A stretch of 64,000 nt of DNA from Phycicoccus sp. CSK15P-2 (GCF_016888005.1 NZ_JAFDVE010000025.1:62001-126000), one strand, 5' to 3'; counted from the first letter of the stretch, positions 44,474 through 54,215 are shown. Made by a program: numbers and translations. Notes: generated by a model from the letters alone, not told the origin.

Positions 44474-44875
44474 ATGTCCTTCGGTGAGTCGATCAAGACA
44501 GTCCTGTCGAAGTACGCGACCTTCAGCGGTCGCGCGAGACGCAGCGAGTACTGGTGGTGGTGGCTGTTCGTCACGGTCGCCGTCATCATCCTGAGCATCG
44601 TCGACGGCGCGCTGGGCCTGAAGGTCAGCGACGCCGAGGTCATGGGCCAGCCCGCCACCGGGTTCCTCAGCCTGATCTTCGCCCTCGCCGTCCTGGTGCC
44701 GGGCATCGCGGTCACCTTCCGGCGGCTGCACGACACCGGCCGGTCCGGCTGGTGGTGGCTGCTGTCCCTCCTCTGCGGCATCGGCGCGATCATCGTGTTC
44801 GTCATGTGCCTCCAGGACAGCAAGCCGGACAACGAGTACGGCCCCAACCCCAAGGGCCAGCCGGCTCCGGCCTGA
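44474..44875 (+). CDS. DUF805 membrane protein
   Basis: The 133-residue inner-membrane protein shows the DUF805 pattern YATFSGRARRSEYWWWWLF, then FRRLHDTGRSGWWWLL and the tail DSKPDNEYGPNP. It has about three or four helices. The function of the family is unknown. ATG 44474 lies 10 bp after AGGGGAG. Confidence 0.92.
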   Translation: MSFGESIKTVLSKYATFSGRARRSEYWWWWLFVTVAVIILSIVDGALGLKVSDAEVMGQPATGFLSLIFALAVLVPGIAVTFRRLHDTGRSGWWWLLSLLCGIGAIIVFVMCLQDSKPDNEYGPNPKGQPAPA

Positions 44876-44902
44876 GCCCACGCCGGCCGGTACGGTGACG
44901 CC

Positions 44903-45790
44903 GTGCCGTCCACCACGACCACCGTCCTCCCCTCGGCGGAGTGGGCGGCGCGGGCCGAGGCCCACGCCGCCCGGGTCGACGCCGCGACGTGGGGCCACCG
45001 CACGCGCCGGACGGACGGACGGAGCCACCCGGTCGAGGACTTCCTCTTCCGCTACTACAACCACTCCCCCGCGAAGCTGCGCCGATGGCACCCCGGCCCG
45101 TGGGTCGCGCTGGAGGGCGCGGCGGCCACCGAACGCGCCACCTGGCGTCACCACCGGGTCGTCGGTGACGCCGTCGTCCTCGACACCGCGTCGTTCCTCG
45201 AGGCGCGTGGCGACACCGTCCGCTTCGTGCGCGAGCTCCTGACCGCGACGTTGTCCCGCCCGCCACACCTCGGGTGTCTCGGCCTGCACGAGTGGGCGAT
45301 GGTGCACCGGCTCCCGGAGGACGACGTGCGCCACCCGGGCTGGCCGCTGCGGCTCGGCCCGGCCGGCACCGATGAGGTGCTCGACCGGCACACCGTGCGG
45401 TGCACCCACGCCGACGCCTACCGGTTCTTCACGGCGTCGGCGGCCCCGCGCAACACGTTCACGCCGACCCGGGAGCGCCAGGTCGAGCTCGAGCAGCCGG
45501 GGTGCCTGCACGCGGGGATGGACGTCTACAAGTGGGCCTTCAAGCTGGCCCCGCTCGTCCCGAGCGAGGTCACCGCCGACGCGTTCGAGCTCGCCCGCGA
45601 CATCCGGGTCCTCGACATGCAGGCGTCGCCGTACGACCTGCGCGAGCTGGGCTACGACCCGGTCCGGATCGAGACCCCCGAGGGCAAGGCCGAGTACCTC
45701 GCCCGGCAGCGGGCCTTCGTCGGGCGTTCGAACGGTCTGCGACGCCATCTGCTCGACGTCCTCGACACGGTCGTCGCCGCCGGACGCTGA
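44903..45790 (+). CDS. Predicted 3-methyladenine DNA glycosylase-like actinobacterial protein
   Basis: The 295-residue protein belongs to an actinobacterial family commonly annotated as 3-methyladenine DNA glycosylase: HPVEDFLFRYYNHSPAKLRRWHPG near 46, HLGCLGLHEWAMVHR near 124, RCTHADAYRFFT near 165, and LQ-rich C-terminal MDVYKWAFKLAPLVPSE. I see no helix-hairpin-helix motif, so the activity is a family label, not proven. GTG 44903 is 27 bp after DUF805. Confidence 0.6.
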   Translation: MPSTTTTVLPSAEWAARAEAHAARVDAATWGHRTRRTDGRSHPVEDFLFRYYNHSPAKLRRWHPGPWVALEGAAATERATWRHHRVVGDAVVLDTASFLEARGDTVRFVRELLTATLSRPPHLGCLGLHEWAMVHRLPEDDVRHPGWPLRLGPAGTDEVLDRHTVRCTHADAYRFFTASAAPRNTFTPTRERQVELEQPGCLHAGMDVYKWAFKLAPLVPSEVTADAFELARDIRVLDMQASPYDLRELGYDPVRIETPEGKAEYLARQRAFVGRSNGLRRHLLDVLDTVVAAGR

Positions 45791-45987
45791 GCTCCGGCCG
45801 GCAACCCTCTGCCCCCGGTGCCACTGACCTTCAACAGCCGAACCGCACTGCGCCACAAGCAGTCCCGTCGATGCGTGTCGCTCTCGGCAGAGCGTCCTCT
45901 TGCCAGGTCCTGGGCACAGGTCTAGCGTCACGAAGGTCGCGTGGTGACCCTGACGCCACGTGATGCTTCCAATGGAGGGAGTGACGG

Positions 45988-47241
45988 ATGAGGCTGCGCA
46001 CACTCACCGGACCGGGGGTGGTCGCGGTCCTCGTCGCGGCCCTGGGGGCCTGCAGTGGGGACGACGGCGGGGTCCCCGTCATCAACATCTACGGCAGCAC
46101 CGCCGACGCCGGCTTCGAGAAGGTGCTCGGCCCGTGCAACGAGGCAGCGGCGGGCAGGTACGTCATCCGCCCCAACCTCATCCCGAGCGACGCCGACAGC
46201 CAGCGCGAGCAGTTCGTCCGGCGCCTCGCCGCCCAGGACGACGGCATGGACATCCTCGGGATGGACGTCACGTGGACCGCCGAGTTCGCCGAGGCCGGGT
46301 GGATCCGCGAGCTCGAGGGCGAGCAGGCGCAGGCGGCGACCGAGGGCGTGCTGCAGCCGCCCATCGACACCGCGACGTGGAAGGACAAGCTCTACGGCAT
46401 CCCGCGCAGCACGAACGTCCAGCTGCTCTGGTACCGCACGTCGCTCGTGCCCGACCCGCCCACCACCTGGGACCAGGTGGTGCAGCGCTCGGAGGAGCTG
46501 AAGTCCGAGGGTGAGCCCCATGTCATCGGGCTCACCGGCGCCCAGTACGAGGGGTACGTCGTCGGCTTCAACACGATCCTCTCCTCGCTCGGCGGGACGC
46601 TGGTGAACGAGGACAGCACGCAGCCGACGGTCGACGACAAGACGGTGCAGGCGCTGGAGATCCTCAAGAGCCTGGCGACCGACGGGCTGGCCAGTGCGTC
46701 GCTGTCGAACAGCCAGGAGCCGGAGGTCTTCGCCCAGCTCCAGAACGGGGAGGCCGCGTTCGCGATCAACTGGCCCTACGTGCTGTCCGCGATGCGCGAG
46801 GCCGACCCGGACGTCGCGGAGGACCTGGCCTGGACGAAGCTGCCGGAGTTCGCGGAGGGCACGCCGGCCAAGGCGACGCTCGGCGGGATGAACTACGCCA
46901 TCAGCACGTACAGCAAGCACCCCGGGCTCGCGTTCGAGGCGGCCATGTGCCTCCGTAACCCCGAGAGCGAGCTCAACGGCGCGCTCGACGCCGGCAACGT
47001 CCCGGTCCTGCGCGAGGTCTTCGAGGACCCGCAGTTCCAGGAGGCGTACCCGATGTACGAGGACATCCTCGAGGAGATGGAGACCGCGGTGCCCCGTCCC
47101 AAGACCCCGCTGTACCAGAACATCTCGACGATCGTCTCCTCGACGCTGTCGCCGCCGTCGTCGATCCAGCCGGAGGACACCGCCCAGGCCCTCGAGGAGA
47201 AGATCCAGGACGCCATCGACGGGAAGGGGATCCTGCCGTGA
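45988..47241 (+). CDS. ABC transporter sugar-binding lipoprotein (trehalose/LpqY-like)
   Basis: The 417-residue protein has a lipobox (VLVAALGAC, Cys21) and the type I periplasmic-binding fold of carbohydrate ABC importers: VINIYGSTADAGFEKV, DILGMDVTWTAEFAEAGWI near 86 and GIPRSTNVQLLWYRTSLV near 137. The gene set and sequence resemble mycobacterial LpqY-SugABC, which recovers trehalose. ATG 45988 follows GGAGGGA, with 197 bp of upstream sequence likely to hold the promoter. The stop overlaps the first permease gene. Confidence 0.85.
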   Translation: MRLRTLTGPGVVAVLVAALGACSGDDGGVPVINIYGSTADAGFEKVLGPCNEAAAGRYVIRPNLIPSDADSQREQFVRRLAAQDDGMDILGMDVTWTAEFAEAGWIRELEGEQAQAATEGVLQPPIDTATWKDKLYGIPRSTNVQLLWYRTSLVPDPPTTWDQVVQRSEELKSEGEPHVIGLTGAQYEGYVVGFNTILSSLGGTLVNEDSTQPTVDDKTVQALEILKSLATDGLASASLSNSQEPEVFAQLQNGEAAFAINWPYVLSAMREADPDVAEDLAWTKLPEFAEGTPAKATLGGMNYAISTYSKHPGLAFEAAMCLRNPESELNGALDAGNVPVLREVFEDPQFQEAYPMYEDILEEMETAVPRPKTPLYQNISTIVSSTLSPPSSIQPEDTAQALEEKIQDAIDGKGILP

Positions 47242-48188
47242 GCACCGTCGCCCCGCCGCCCACGGACGCCGTCGACCCCGTCGACGAGGCGGACGAGGGC
47301 CTGGCCATCGCCCGGAAGCGCGCGAGCGAGGGCCGTCGGGCCGAGCAGCGTCTCGGGCTCATGCTGTGCGCTCCCGCCGTCCTCGTCATGCTCACCGTCG
47401 CGGCATACCCGATCCTGTACGCGATCTACCTGTCGTTCTTCAAGGCCGACCTGCGTCAGCCCGACGCCAACGAGTTCGTCGGGCTCTCCAACTACGTCAC
47501 GGTGCTGAGCAGCCCGATCTGGTGGACGTCCTTCGGCGTCACGATGTTCATCACGGTTATCGGGGCGGCGGCCGAGCTCGTCCTCGGGATGCTGCTCGCC
47601 ATCGTCATGCACCGGACGATCGTGGGCCGCGGGCTGGTGCGCACCTCGGCCCTGGTCCCCTACGCGATCGTCACCGTGGTGGCCGCGTTCTCCTGGCGCT
47701 TCGCGTGGACCCAGGGCATCGGCTGGCTCGCGGGCGACGGCGCCCCGCTGACCGACCGATGGCCCTCGATCTGGATCATCATCCTCGCCGAGGTCTGGAA
47801 GACCGTGCCGTTCATGGCGCTGCTGCTCATGGCCGGGCTGGCGCTGGTGCCGGAGGACCTCCTCAAGGCGGCGTCGATGGACGGCGCGTCGGCCTGGCAG
47901 CGGTTCTGGAAGGTGACGGTGCCGCTCATCAAGCCGTCGATCCTCGTGGCGCTGCTGTTCCGCACCCTCGACGCGTTCCGCGTCTTCGACAACATCTTCG
48001 TCCTGACCAGCGGGAGCAACGAGACGTCGTCGGTGTCGATGGTCGCCTACAACAACCTGATCCGCGGCCTGAACCTCGGCATCGGCTCGACGATGGCGGT
48101 GCTCATCTTCCTCACGACCGCGATCATCGCCTTCCTGTTCGTCAAGCTCTTCGGGGCCGCGGCCCCGGGAGGGAGTGAGAAGCGATGA
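47238..48188 (+). CDS. Sugar ABC transporter permease 1 (SugA-like)
   Basis: The 316-residue MalF/SugA-type permease has six helices after a cytoplasmic N-terminus. The EAA loop [28 protein letters not shown] near 215 contacts the ATPase. GTG 47238 overlaps the binding-protein stop by 4 bp and the end overlaps the next gene, so the importer genes are tightly coupled. Confidence 0.9.
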   Translation: MSTVAPPPTDAVDPVDEADEGLAIARKRASEGRRAEQRLGLMLCAPAVLVMLTVAAYPILYAIYLSFFKADLRQPDANEFVGLSNYVTVLSSPIWWTSFGVTMFITVIGAAAELVLGMLLAIVMHRTIVGRGLVRTSALVPYAIVTVVAAFSWRFAWTQGIGWLAGDGAPLTDRWPSIWIIILAEVWKTVPFMALLLMAGLALVPEDLLKAASMDGASAWQRFWKVTVPLIKPSILVALLFRTLDAFRVFDNIFVLTSGSNETSSVSMVAYNNLIRGLNLGIGSTMAVLIFLTTAIIAFLFVKLFGAAAPGGSEKR

Positions 48189-49024
48189 CCGCCGTCACCG
48201 TCACCCCCCAGCGCCGGATCGGCTGGAGCGTCGCGAACGTCGTCGTCCTGCTCTACGCGTTCGTCCCGATCGTCTGGATCATCTCGCTGTCCCTCAAGGG
48301 CGACGACACCCTCAACGACGGGAACTACCTGCCGCTGAACCCCACGAGCGAGGCGTACACGCAGATCTTCAGCAACACCGACTTCGTGCGGGCGCTGGTC
48401 AACTCGATCGGCATCTGCCTCATCGCCACCGGCATCGCCCTGCTGCTCGCGACGATGGCGGCCTACGCGATCGCCCGCCTCGACTTCCCCGGCAAGCAGG
48501 CGATCGTCGCCACCTCGCTGCTCATCTCGATGTTCCCGCAGATCGCGCTGGTCACCCCGCTGTTCAAGATCGAGACGGCGATCGGCATCTTCGACACCTG
48601 GCCGGGGCTGATCCTCCCGTACATCACCTTCGCGCTGCCGCTCGGCATCTACACCCTCTCCGCCTTCTTCCGGGAGATCCCGTGGGAGCTGGAGAAGGCG
48701 GCCCAGATGGACGGGGCGACGCCCTACCAGGCGTTCCGGCGGGTCATCGCCCCGCTCGCCCTGCCGGGCGTGTTCACGACGGCGATCCTCGTGTTCATCG
48801 CCTGCTGGAACGACTTCCTCTTCGCCATCTCCCTGACGTCGACGAACTCGGCACGCACCGTGCCGGCCGCGATGTCGTACTTCACGGGGGCGACGACGTT
48901 CGAGAAGCCGACGGCGGCCATCGCGGCGGCCGCGGTCGTCATCACCATCCCCATCGTCCTCTTCGTCCTGTTCTTCCAGCGACGGATCGTCGCCGGCCTG
49001 ACCTCGGGAGCGGTCAAGGGCTGA
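48185..49024 (+). CDS. Sugar ABC transporter permease 2 (SugB-like)
   Basis: The 279-residue MalG/SugB-type permease has six helices and the EAA loop [29 protein letters not shown] near 162. ATG 48185 overlaps the preceding stop by 4 bp. It forms the heterodimeric channel with the upstream permease. Confidence 0.9.
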   Translation: MTAVTVTPQRRIGWSVANVVVLLYAFVPIVWIISLSLKGDDTLNDGNYLPLNPTSEAYTQIFSNTDFVRALVNSIGICLIATGIALLLATMAAYAIARLDFPGKQAIVATSLLISMFPQIALVTPLFKIETAIGIFDTWPGLILPYITFALPLGIYTLSAFFREIPWELEKAAQMDGATPYQAFRRVIAPLALPGVFTTAILVFIACWNDFLFAISLTSTNSARTVPAAMSYFTGATTFEKPTAAIAAAAVVITIPIVLFVLFFQRRIVAGLTSGAVKG

Positions 49025-49056
49025 GGCCCGCGACCCGGACCAAAGGAGCGCACCCC

Positions 49057-50241
49057 ATGGCAGAGATCGTCCTCGACCACGTGGTCAAGCGGTACCCCGA
49101 CGGCGCACTGGCCGTCGACGACTTCAACCTCGAGATCGGCGACGGCGAGTTCATCATCCTCGTCGGCCCGTCGGGCTGCGGGAAGTCCACGACGCTGAAC
49201 ATGATCGCCGGGCTCGAGGACATCACCCAGGGCGAGCTGCGGATCGACGGCGAGGTCGTCAACGACAAGGCCCCCAAGGACCGCGACATCGCGATGGTGT
49301 TCCAGTCGTACGCGCTCTACCCGCACATGACGGTGTTCGACAACATGGCCTTCCCACTCGTGCTCGCCGGGGTGGACTCGTCGACCATCAAGACCAAGGT
49401 GGACGAGGCCGCGACGATGCTCGAGCTGACCCAGCACCTGGACCGCAAGCCGGCCAACCTCTCCGGTGGGCAGCGCCAGCGGGTGGCGATGGGGCGCGCG
49501 ATCGTGCGCAGCCCGAAGGCGTTCCTCATGGACGAGCCGCTCTCCAACCTCGATGCCAAGCTGCGCGTGCAGATGCGCACCCAGGTCTCACGCATCCAGA
49601 AGTCGCTGAAGACGACGACGGTGTACGTCACGCATGACCAGACCGAGGCGATGACCCTCGGCGACCGGGTCGTCGTGATGCGCGGCGGGATCGTGCAGCA
49701 GGTGGGCTCCCCGACCGAGCTGTACGAGCACCCGACGAACCTCTTCGTCGGTGGCTTCATCGGCAGCCCGTCGATGAACTTCCTGCCGGCGACGATCGAC
49801 GGCGACCGGCTGGACACCGGGCTCGGGGCGCTGACGATGCCCGACCCGGTGCGCCGGGCGGTGTCGGAGTCGAGCGGCAAGCAGGTGATCATCGGGCTGC
49901 GCCCGGAGCACTTCGAGGACGCCTCGATCGTCGGCGACAAGCCCGGTGCGGAGGTGACCGTGCCGCTGGACCTCGTGGAGTCGATGGGCTCGGACGTCTA
50001 CGCGTACTTCACGGTGCAGGGCGAGGAGGCGCGCTCCGGCGACCTCGAGGACCTCGCCGCCGACACCGGCCAGGACATGCACGGCGACGGCACGACCGTC
50101 ACCGCCCGGCTGGACGCCGCGTCGCGGGTGCGGCCGGGCCAGGAGGCGAAGCTGTGGGTCGACACCTCGAAGATGCACGTGTTCGACCTCGAGTCGGGCA
50201 AGAACCTCACGGCCGAGACGCAGAAGAGCGTCGACGCCTAG
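49057..50241 (+). CDS. Sugar ABC transporter ATPase (SugC/MsmK/UgpC type)
   Basis: The 394-residue ATPase has Walker A VGPSGCGKST near 37, signature LSGGQRQR near 137, Walker B AFLMDEPLSNLDAK near 155 and the H-loop VYVTHDQTEAMTLGDR. After residue 240 a MalK-type regulatory TOBE/OB domain follows (IIGLRPEHFEDASIV). ATG 49057 has AAAGGAGCG upstream, 32 bp after the permease. It ends the importer operon; the downstream region holds only gene fragments. Confidence 0.93.
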   Translation: MAEIVLDHVVKRYPDGALAVDDFNLEIGDGEFIILVGPSGCGKSTTLNMIAGLEDITQGELRIDGEVVNDKAPKDRDIAMVFQSYALYPHMTVFDNMAFPLVLAGVDSSTIKTKVDEAATMLELTQHLDRKPANLSGGQRQRVAMGRAIVRSPKAFLMDEPLSNLDAKLRVQMRTQVSRIQKSLKTTTVYVTHDQTEAMTLGDRVVVMRGGIVQQVGSPTELYEHPTNLFVGGFIGSPSMNFLPATIDGDRLDTGLGALTMPDPVRRAVSESSGKQVIIGLRPEHFEDASIVGDKPGAEVTVPLDLVESMGSDVYAYFTVQGEEARSGDLEDLAADTGQDMHGDGTTVTARLDAASRVRPGQEAKLWVDTSKMHVFDLESGKNLTAETQKSVDA

Positions 50242-50296
50242 GGATGGCGGGCCGTCGTGCGCCGGTCGTGTCGGGGTCAGCTCGTAGGGTCCGGGG

Positions 50297-50430
50297 ATGC
50301 CCGAGCCCGCCTGCTTCGTCTGCTCCGAGAACTCCCGCCCACACCTGCCGCCACGCGAGCGTGTCGTGGTCACCGACCACTGGCGCGTGGCGCACGCGTT
50401 TGACACCTCCCTCGAGGGGTGGCTGGTGTT
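50297..50430 (+). pseudogene. Truncated HIT-family protein gene
   Basis: The first 44 codons read like an actinobacterial HIT-family protein: MPEPACFVCSEN, then VVVTDHWRVAHAFDTSLEGW, after which the normal LVPRRHV and HVHFHVVPR parts (the histidine triad) never appear. The reading frame continues into Arg/Pro-rich nonsense. So this is a 3'-truncated remnant. It stands at the left end of an 890-bp region (50242-51131) that has no intact gene. Confidence 0.6.
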
Positions 50431-50578
50431 CGACGCCCTGGCTGCGAGCCTGCAACGTGCCCTTGAGCTACAGGGCCCCGGCCCCGGCCCCAGGGGCTCG
50501 CCTACAGTCGCTGTCCACCGTGGGACGGACCCGCCGCGCCGCCGACATCGCCACCGTCGCAGACCCCTGCGCCGGACG

Positions 50579-50788
50579 GAGGTCGAACAGGCTCGCACGC
50601 GGGTCCGTCCCGAACCACACCGGATGTGCCATCGCATCGGCCTTCGCCGCGACACGGCCGCGGCCGGCCGACAGCACCCCGGACAGCTCCCGCCATCCGT
50701 CGGCTGTCCGGGTGAACCGCACCGACGAGAACTGCTCGACGCGCGTGACGCCGCCCTTCAGCTCCCGGGTACGGCTCGTCGGGGTGAA
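50579..50788 (-). pseudogene. Possible decayed DUF222-like fragment
   Basis: On the minus strand about 70 codons encode protein-like sequence (FTPTSRTRELKGGVTRVEQF then VRFTRTADGWRELSGVLSAG) that loosely resembles the middle of DUF222 proteins. There is no credible start or end and the flanking codons are Arg/Pro-rich. The assignment is tentative. Between 50800 and 51131 I see nothing recognisable. Confidence 0.3.
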
Positions 50789-51131
50789 CTGCTCAAGCAG
50801 GGCAGGCTCGGGGGCCTCCGCCCGGGCCGAGGCCCGGTGCTCCTTCCGGTACCCCCGGGCCTCTCGGCTGGGGGGCCGGGTCGCTCGACACCGACGGCAT
50901 GGCCGCCTCGTCCGAGGCGGCCACGGCCGGAGCCGGGTCGCCGGACGTGTGAGAGCGGACTTCGCGAGCATGAAGGACCCCTGAACTTCCTTGCGCACCA
51001 TGAGCACTCAGAGACTCGCGCACTCCGGACCGGGCCCGCAGGCCGTCCCGTGGTGTCCTGACGAAAGTTTTACTCTCGCAAGGGACGCGGTATGCCCAGG
51101 TCAGGCAGCGTCGCACCCCGGCACGGCGCCC

Positions 51132-52724
51132 CTACCGGGGTGCGACGCCCGCGCGGACCAGACCGTAGGTGACCGACTCGAGCAACGCGTCCCAGCTGGC
51201 CTCGAGGATGTTCGCCGCGACGCCGATCGTCGTCCACGAGGTCGTGCCGTCCGAGGTCTCGATGAGGACGCGCGTCACGGCGTCGGTGCCGTGCGCCGCG
51301 TCGAGGATGCGCACCTTGTAGTCGATGAGCTCGAGCTCGGCGACCTCCGGGTACGTCGCCGCGATGGCGGTCCGCAGCGCGTGGTCGAGCGCGTTGACCG
51401 GGCCGTTGCCCTCGCCGGTCTCGACGTGCCGCTCCCCCGCCGCGCGCACCTTCACCGTCGCCTCGGAGAGCGCCTCGGTGTCGCCCCGGGCGTCGGTGAT
51501 GACCCGCCACGACTCGACCTCGAAGAACGCCGGGAGCGAGCCGTCGAGCTCGCGGCGCAGCATGAGCTCGAAGCTGGCGTCGGCGGCGTCGAACGTGTAG
51601 CCGCGCAGCTCCTTCTCCTTGACGGCGGCGAGCACCCGGCGCAGCGTGGCGTCGTCCTCCTCGTTCGCGGCGTCCAGGGTGAAGCCGAGCTCGCGGGACT
51701 TCAGCTCGATGGACGCCCGGCCGGCCATGTCCGAGACGAGCATCCGCATGTCGTTGCCGACGTTCTTCGGGTCGAGGTGCTGGTAGAGGTCGGGGTCGAC
51801 CTTGATGGCGCTCGCGTGCAGGCCCGCCTTGTGCGCGAACGCGCTGGAGCCGACGTACGGCTGGCGTGAGTAGGCCGGCACGTTCGTGACCTCGGCGATG
51901 GCGTGCGCGATGCGGGTGGCGTCCTGCAGCCGGTGCGGCTCGAGCAGCTCGCGGCCCTGCTTGAGCTGCAGGTTGGCGACGACGGTCAGGAGGTCGGCGT
52001 TGCCGGTGCGCTCTCCGTAGCCGTTGATCGTGCCCTGGACGTGCGTGGCGCCGGCGTCGACCGCGGCCATGGAGTTGGCCACGGCACAGCCGGTGTCGTT
52101 GTGGCAGTGGATGCCGACACGCGCCCCGGTGGTGCGCACGACGTCGTCGACGACCTCGCCGACCTCGCCGGGCAGGAGCCCGCCGTTGGTGTCGCACAGC
52201 GCGACCACCTCGGCCCCGGACTCGACGGCTGCTCGGACGGCCTCGAGCGCGTACAGCCGGTCGGTGCGGTAGCCGTCGAAGAAGTGCTCTGCGTCGAGGA
52301 AGACCCGCCGGCCCTCGGCGCGCAGGAAGGAGACGGTGTCGCGGATCATTGCGAGGTTCTCCTCGCGGGTCGTCCGCAACGCTCGTTCGACATGGCCGAC
52401 GTGCGACTTCGCGACGAGCGTGACGACCTGGGCCTGGCTGTCGAGCAGCGCCCGCACGAGCGGGTCGGTCTCGGCCGTCCCCCCGGCACGGCGGGTGGCC
52501 CCGAACGCGGCGAGCGTGGCGTTGCGCAGCCGCAGGTCGGCCGCGGCGCGGGCGAAGAACTCGGTGTCCTTGGGGTTGGCGCCCGGCCAGCCGCCCTCGA
52601 TGTAGCCGACGCCGAGGTCGTCGAGGTGCGAGGCGATGGCCAGCTTGTCGGTGACGGAGAGGTTGAGCCCCTCCTGCTGGGCGCCGTCGCGCAGCGTCGT
52701 GTCGTACACGTGCAGGTCGGTCAT
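51132..52724 (-). CDS. cimA: Citramalate synthase (CimA type)
   Basis: The 530-residue DRE-TIM enzyme condenses pyruvate and acetyl-CoA to citramalate, the threonine-independent route to isoleucine. It opens with HVYDTTLRDGAQQEGLNLSV (the metal Asp and catalytic Arg), has the metal ligands in GIHCHNDTGCAVANS near 204, and a C-terminal LeuA-type allosteric domain from about 400 (feedback site). The CimA/2-isopropylmalate-synthase-like subtype is indicated by GWPGANPKDTEFF. ATG 52724 with AGGTGAG before it is preferred over in-frame GTG 52733. An Ile-rich leader peptide and attenuator lie upstream. Confidence 0.93.
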   Translation of the reverse strand: MTDLHVYDTTLRDGAQQEGLNLSVTDKLAIASHLDDLGVGYIEGGWPGANPKDTEFFARAAADLRLRNATLAAFGATRRAGGTAETDPLVRALLDSQAQVVTLVAKSHVGHVERALRTTREENLAMIRDTVSFLRAEGRRVFLDAEHFFDGYRTDRLYALEAVRAAVESGAEVVALCDTNGGLLPGEVGEVVDDVVRTTGARVGIHCHNDTGCAVANSMAAVDAGATHVQGTINGYGERTGNADLLTVVANLQLKQGRELLEPHRLQDATRIAHAIAEVTNVPAYSRQPYVGSSAFAHKAGLHASAIKVDPDLYQHLDPKNVGNDMRMLVSDMAGRASIELKSRELGFTLDAANEEDDATLRRVLAAVKEKELRGYTFDAADASFELMLRRELDGSLPAFFEVESWRVITDARGDTEALSEATVKVRAAGERHVETGEGNGPVNALDHALRTAIAATYPEVAELELIDYKVRILDAAHGTDAVTRVLIETSDGTTSWTTIGVAANILEASWDALLESVTYGLVRAGVAPR

Positions 52725-52906
52725 GTCACTCACCTGGTCCGGCCGGGGCGTCCGGCGTCCGGGCCCCGGCCCGGGTGGGCCGGGGCGTCCGCGCGTGCCG
52801 CTACGTGTCCATCATCCGCCTCGCGCTGCCCAGGCCGCCCACGGGGGTGGGCGGACGGCCCGCCTTCGTCGGGCCGGGCCGCCGCGGGTGACGTGACGTC
52901 CCGGTC

Positions 52907-52937
52907 CAACAAAAAGACCCCCCGGGTGTGGGAGGTC
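52907..52937 (-). terminator. Intrinsic terminator of the cimA attenuator
   Basis: In the RNA sense an 8-bp stem (GACCUCCC with GGGGGGUC, one G-U pair) is followed at once by UUUUUGUU. It stands between the leader peptide and cimA, about 185 nt before the cimA start, so it would stop read-through unless disrupted. Confidence 0.75.
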
Positions 52938-52938
52938 T

Positions 52939-52963
52939 GCGCGACGAGGAGGTCTCGTCGCGC
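52939..52963 (-). promoter_or_regulatory. Pause stem of the cimA attenuator
   Basis: A perfect 10-bp stem (GCGCGACGAG / CTCGTCGCGC) with a 5-base loop directly follows the leader-peptide stop codon, which overlaps its edge. A ribosome finishing or stalling on the leader would mask this stem and thereby alter folding of the downstream terminator. Confidence 0.65.
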
Positions 52964-53007
52964 TAGCCGATAATGATCGCGGTGGTGACCGCGTCACGGG
53001 ACGTCAC
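52963..53007 (-). CDS. Leader peptide MTSRDAVTTAIIIG of the cimA attenuator
   Basis: A 14-codon frame starting at GTG 53007 ends with Val-Thr-Thr-Ala-Ile-Ile-Ile-Gly then TAG. Three consecutive Ile codons near the end, followed immediately by a pause stem and an intrinsic terminator, are the classic layout of ribosome-mediated attenuation. cimA makes an isoleucine precursor, which fits the sensed amino acid. The ribosome site is weak (GGGATGG). It is too short for routine gene calling. Confidence 0.7.
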   Translation of the reverse strand: MTSRDAVTTAIIIG

Positions 53008-53090
53008 GAGGACACCATCCCACGGGAGCGGCCCGCCCGCCGAGCATGCGTCCACATGCTGGCGCTCTCGGACGGCCCGGCCCCGCCGGC

Positions 53091-54215
53091 TCAGTGCCGG
53101 GCCGGCTCGGCGGCGCCCTCCCACCAGGCGTCCAGTGCCGGAGGGGCCGAGACGTCGACCCGCTCCCCCACTCGCGGCACGGCCACGGGCACCCCCTCGG
53201 TCGCGGCGGCGACGAGCAGCCGCTCCACCGGCTCGGCCCACGGGTGCGGCGCGAGCACGAAGGTGCACCAGTGGATGGGTAGCAGCACGCCGCCACGGAG
53301 CTCGACGGTCGCGCGCACGGCCTCCTCGGGGTCGAGGTGGATGTCCTGCCACGACGGGTCGTACGCCCCGACGGCCATGAGCGAGACGTCGAACGGGCCG
53401 TGCTCGGCGCCGATCTCCTCGTAGCCGTCGAAGTAGCCGGTGTCGCCGCTGAAGAACACCCGGCCGGCCTCCCCGGCGAGCACCCACGACGCCCACAGCG
53501 TGCCGTCACGCCGCAGCCCCCGGCCCGAGAAGTGCTGGGACTCCACCGCGGTGACCCGCACCCCCGCCACCTCGTGGGACTCGCCCCAGTCGCACTCGAC
53601 CACCCGCTCGGCCGGGACGCCCCAGACGTCGAGGTGGGCCCCGACCCCGAGCGGGACGACGAACACGGCCTGTGTCGTGTCGACGAGGGTCCGGATGCTC
53701 GGCATGTCCAGGTGGTCGTAGTGGTCGTGCGAGATGACGACGGCGTCGACGTGCCCAATGCGCTCGAGCGGCAGCGGGGTGCCGTGCATCCGCCGCGGGC
53801 CGACGTGCCGGCTCGGCGAGCAGCGCTCGCTCCACACCGGGTCGAGCAGCAGCCGGGCACCCCCGATCTCGACGAGCGCGCTGGAGTGCCCGAACCACGT
53901 GACGTGCAGGCCCTCGGCGGCCGGTTCGCGCAGCCCGCTGACCACCGGGATCGCACCCGGCGGGCGGCGTGTCTCGGCGTTCTCGCGGAAGCGCTCGAGG
54001 AGCTCGCGCTGGTCGGACGGCGACGAGGACGTCCCGGGACGGGTGTTGTGGAACGCCCCCGCCCGGTACCGCGGTGAACGCTGCATCCGTTCGAGGCGGC
54101 GGCCGGAGGGCCGGGCGCCCATGGCCGCACCGACGCCACGTCCCGCGGCGGCGGCGAGCATCCCCAGGGCACCGGCAGCGCCGGCAGCGGCGGCGAGTCG
54201 ACTGAACCGCGTCAT
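53091..54215 (-). CDS. MBL-fold metallo-hydrolase, NAPE-PLD/UlaG-like
   Basis: The 374-residue protein has a hydrophobic Ala/Gly-rich N-terminus (possible signal or anchor, residues 5-32) and then a metallo-beta-lactamase domain: HVTWFGHSSALVEIGGARLLLDPVWSERCSP near 103, the zinc motif SHDHYDHLD near 158, FFSGDTGYFDGY near 256 and the late LPIHWCTF. The layout resembles N-acyl-phosphatidylethanolamine phospholipase D-like proteins. ATG 54215 is divergent from the next gene, with 78 bp between them. Confidence 0.87.
   Translation of the reverse strand: MTRFSRLAAAAGAAGALGMLAAAAGRGVGAAMGARPSGRRLERMQRSPRYRAGAFHNTRPGTSSSPSDQRELLERFRENAETRRPPGAIPVVSGLREPAAEGLHVTWFGHSSALVEIGGARLLLDPVWSERCSPSRHVGPRRMHGTPLPLERIGHVDAVVISHDHYDHLDMPSIRTLVDTTQAVFVVPLGVGAHLDVWGVPAERVVECDWGESHEVAGVRVTAVESQHFSGRGLRRDGTLWASWVLAGEAGRVFFSGDTGYFDGYEEIGAEHGPFDVSLMAVGAYDPSWQDIHLDPEEAVRATVELRGGVLLPIHWCTFVLAPHPWAEPVERLLVAAATEGVPVAVPRVGERVDVSAPPALDAWWEGAAEPARH

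Noticed and set aside
44903-45790. DNA-glycosylase-like protein as enediyne self-resistance
   Set aside because: It lies 7 kb outside the locus among housekeeping genes, has no cluster motif upstream, and its activity is only a family label.
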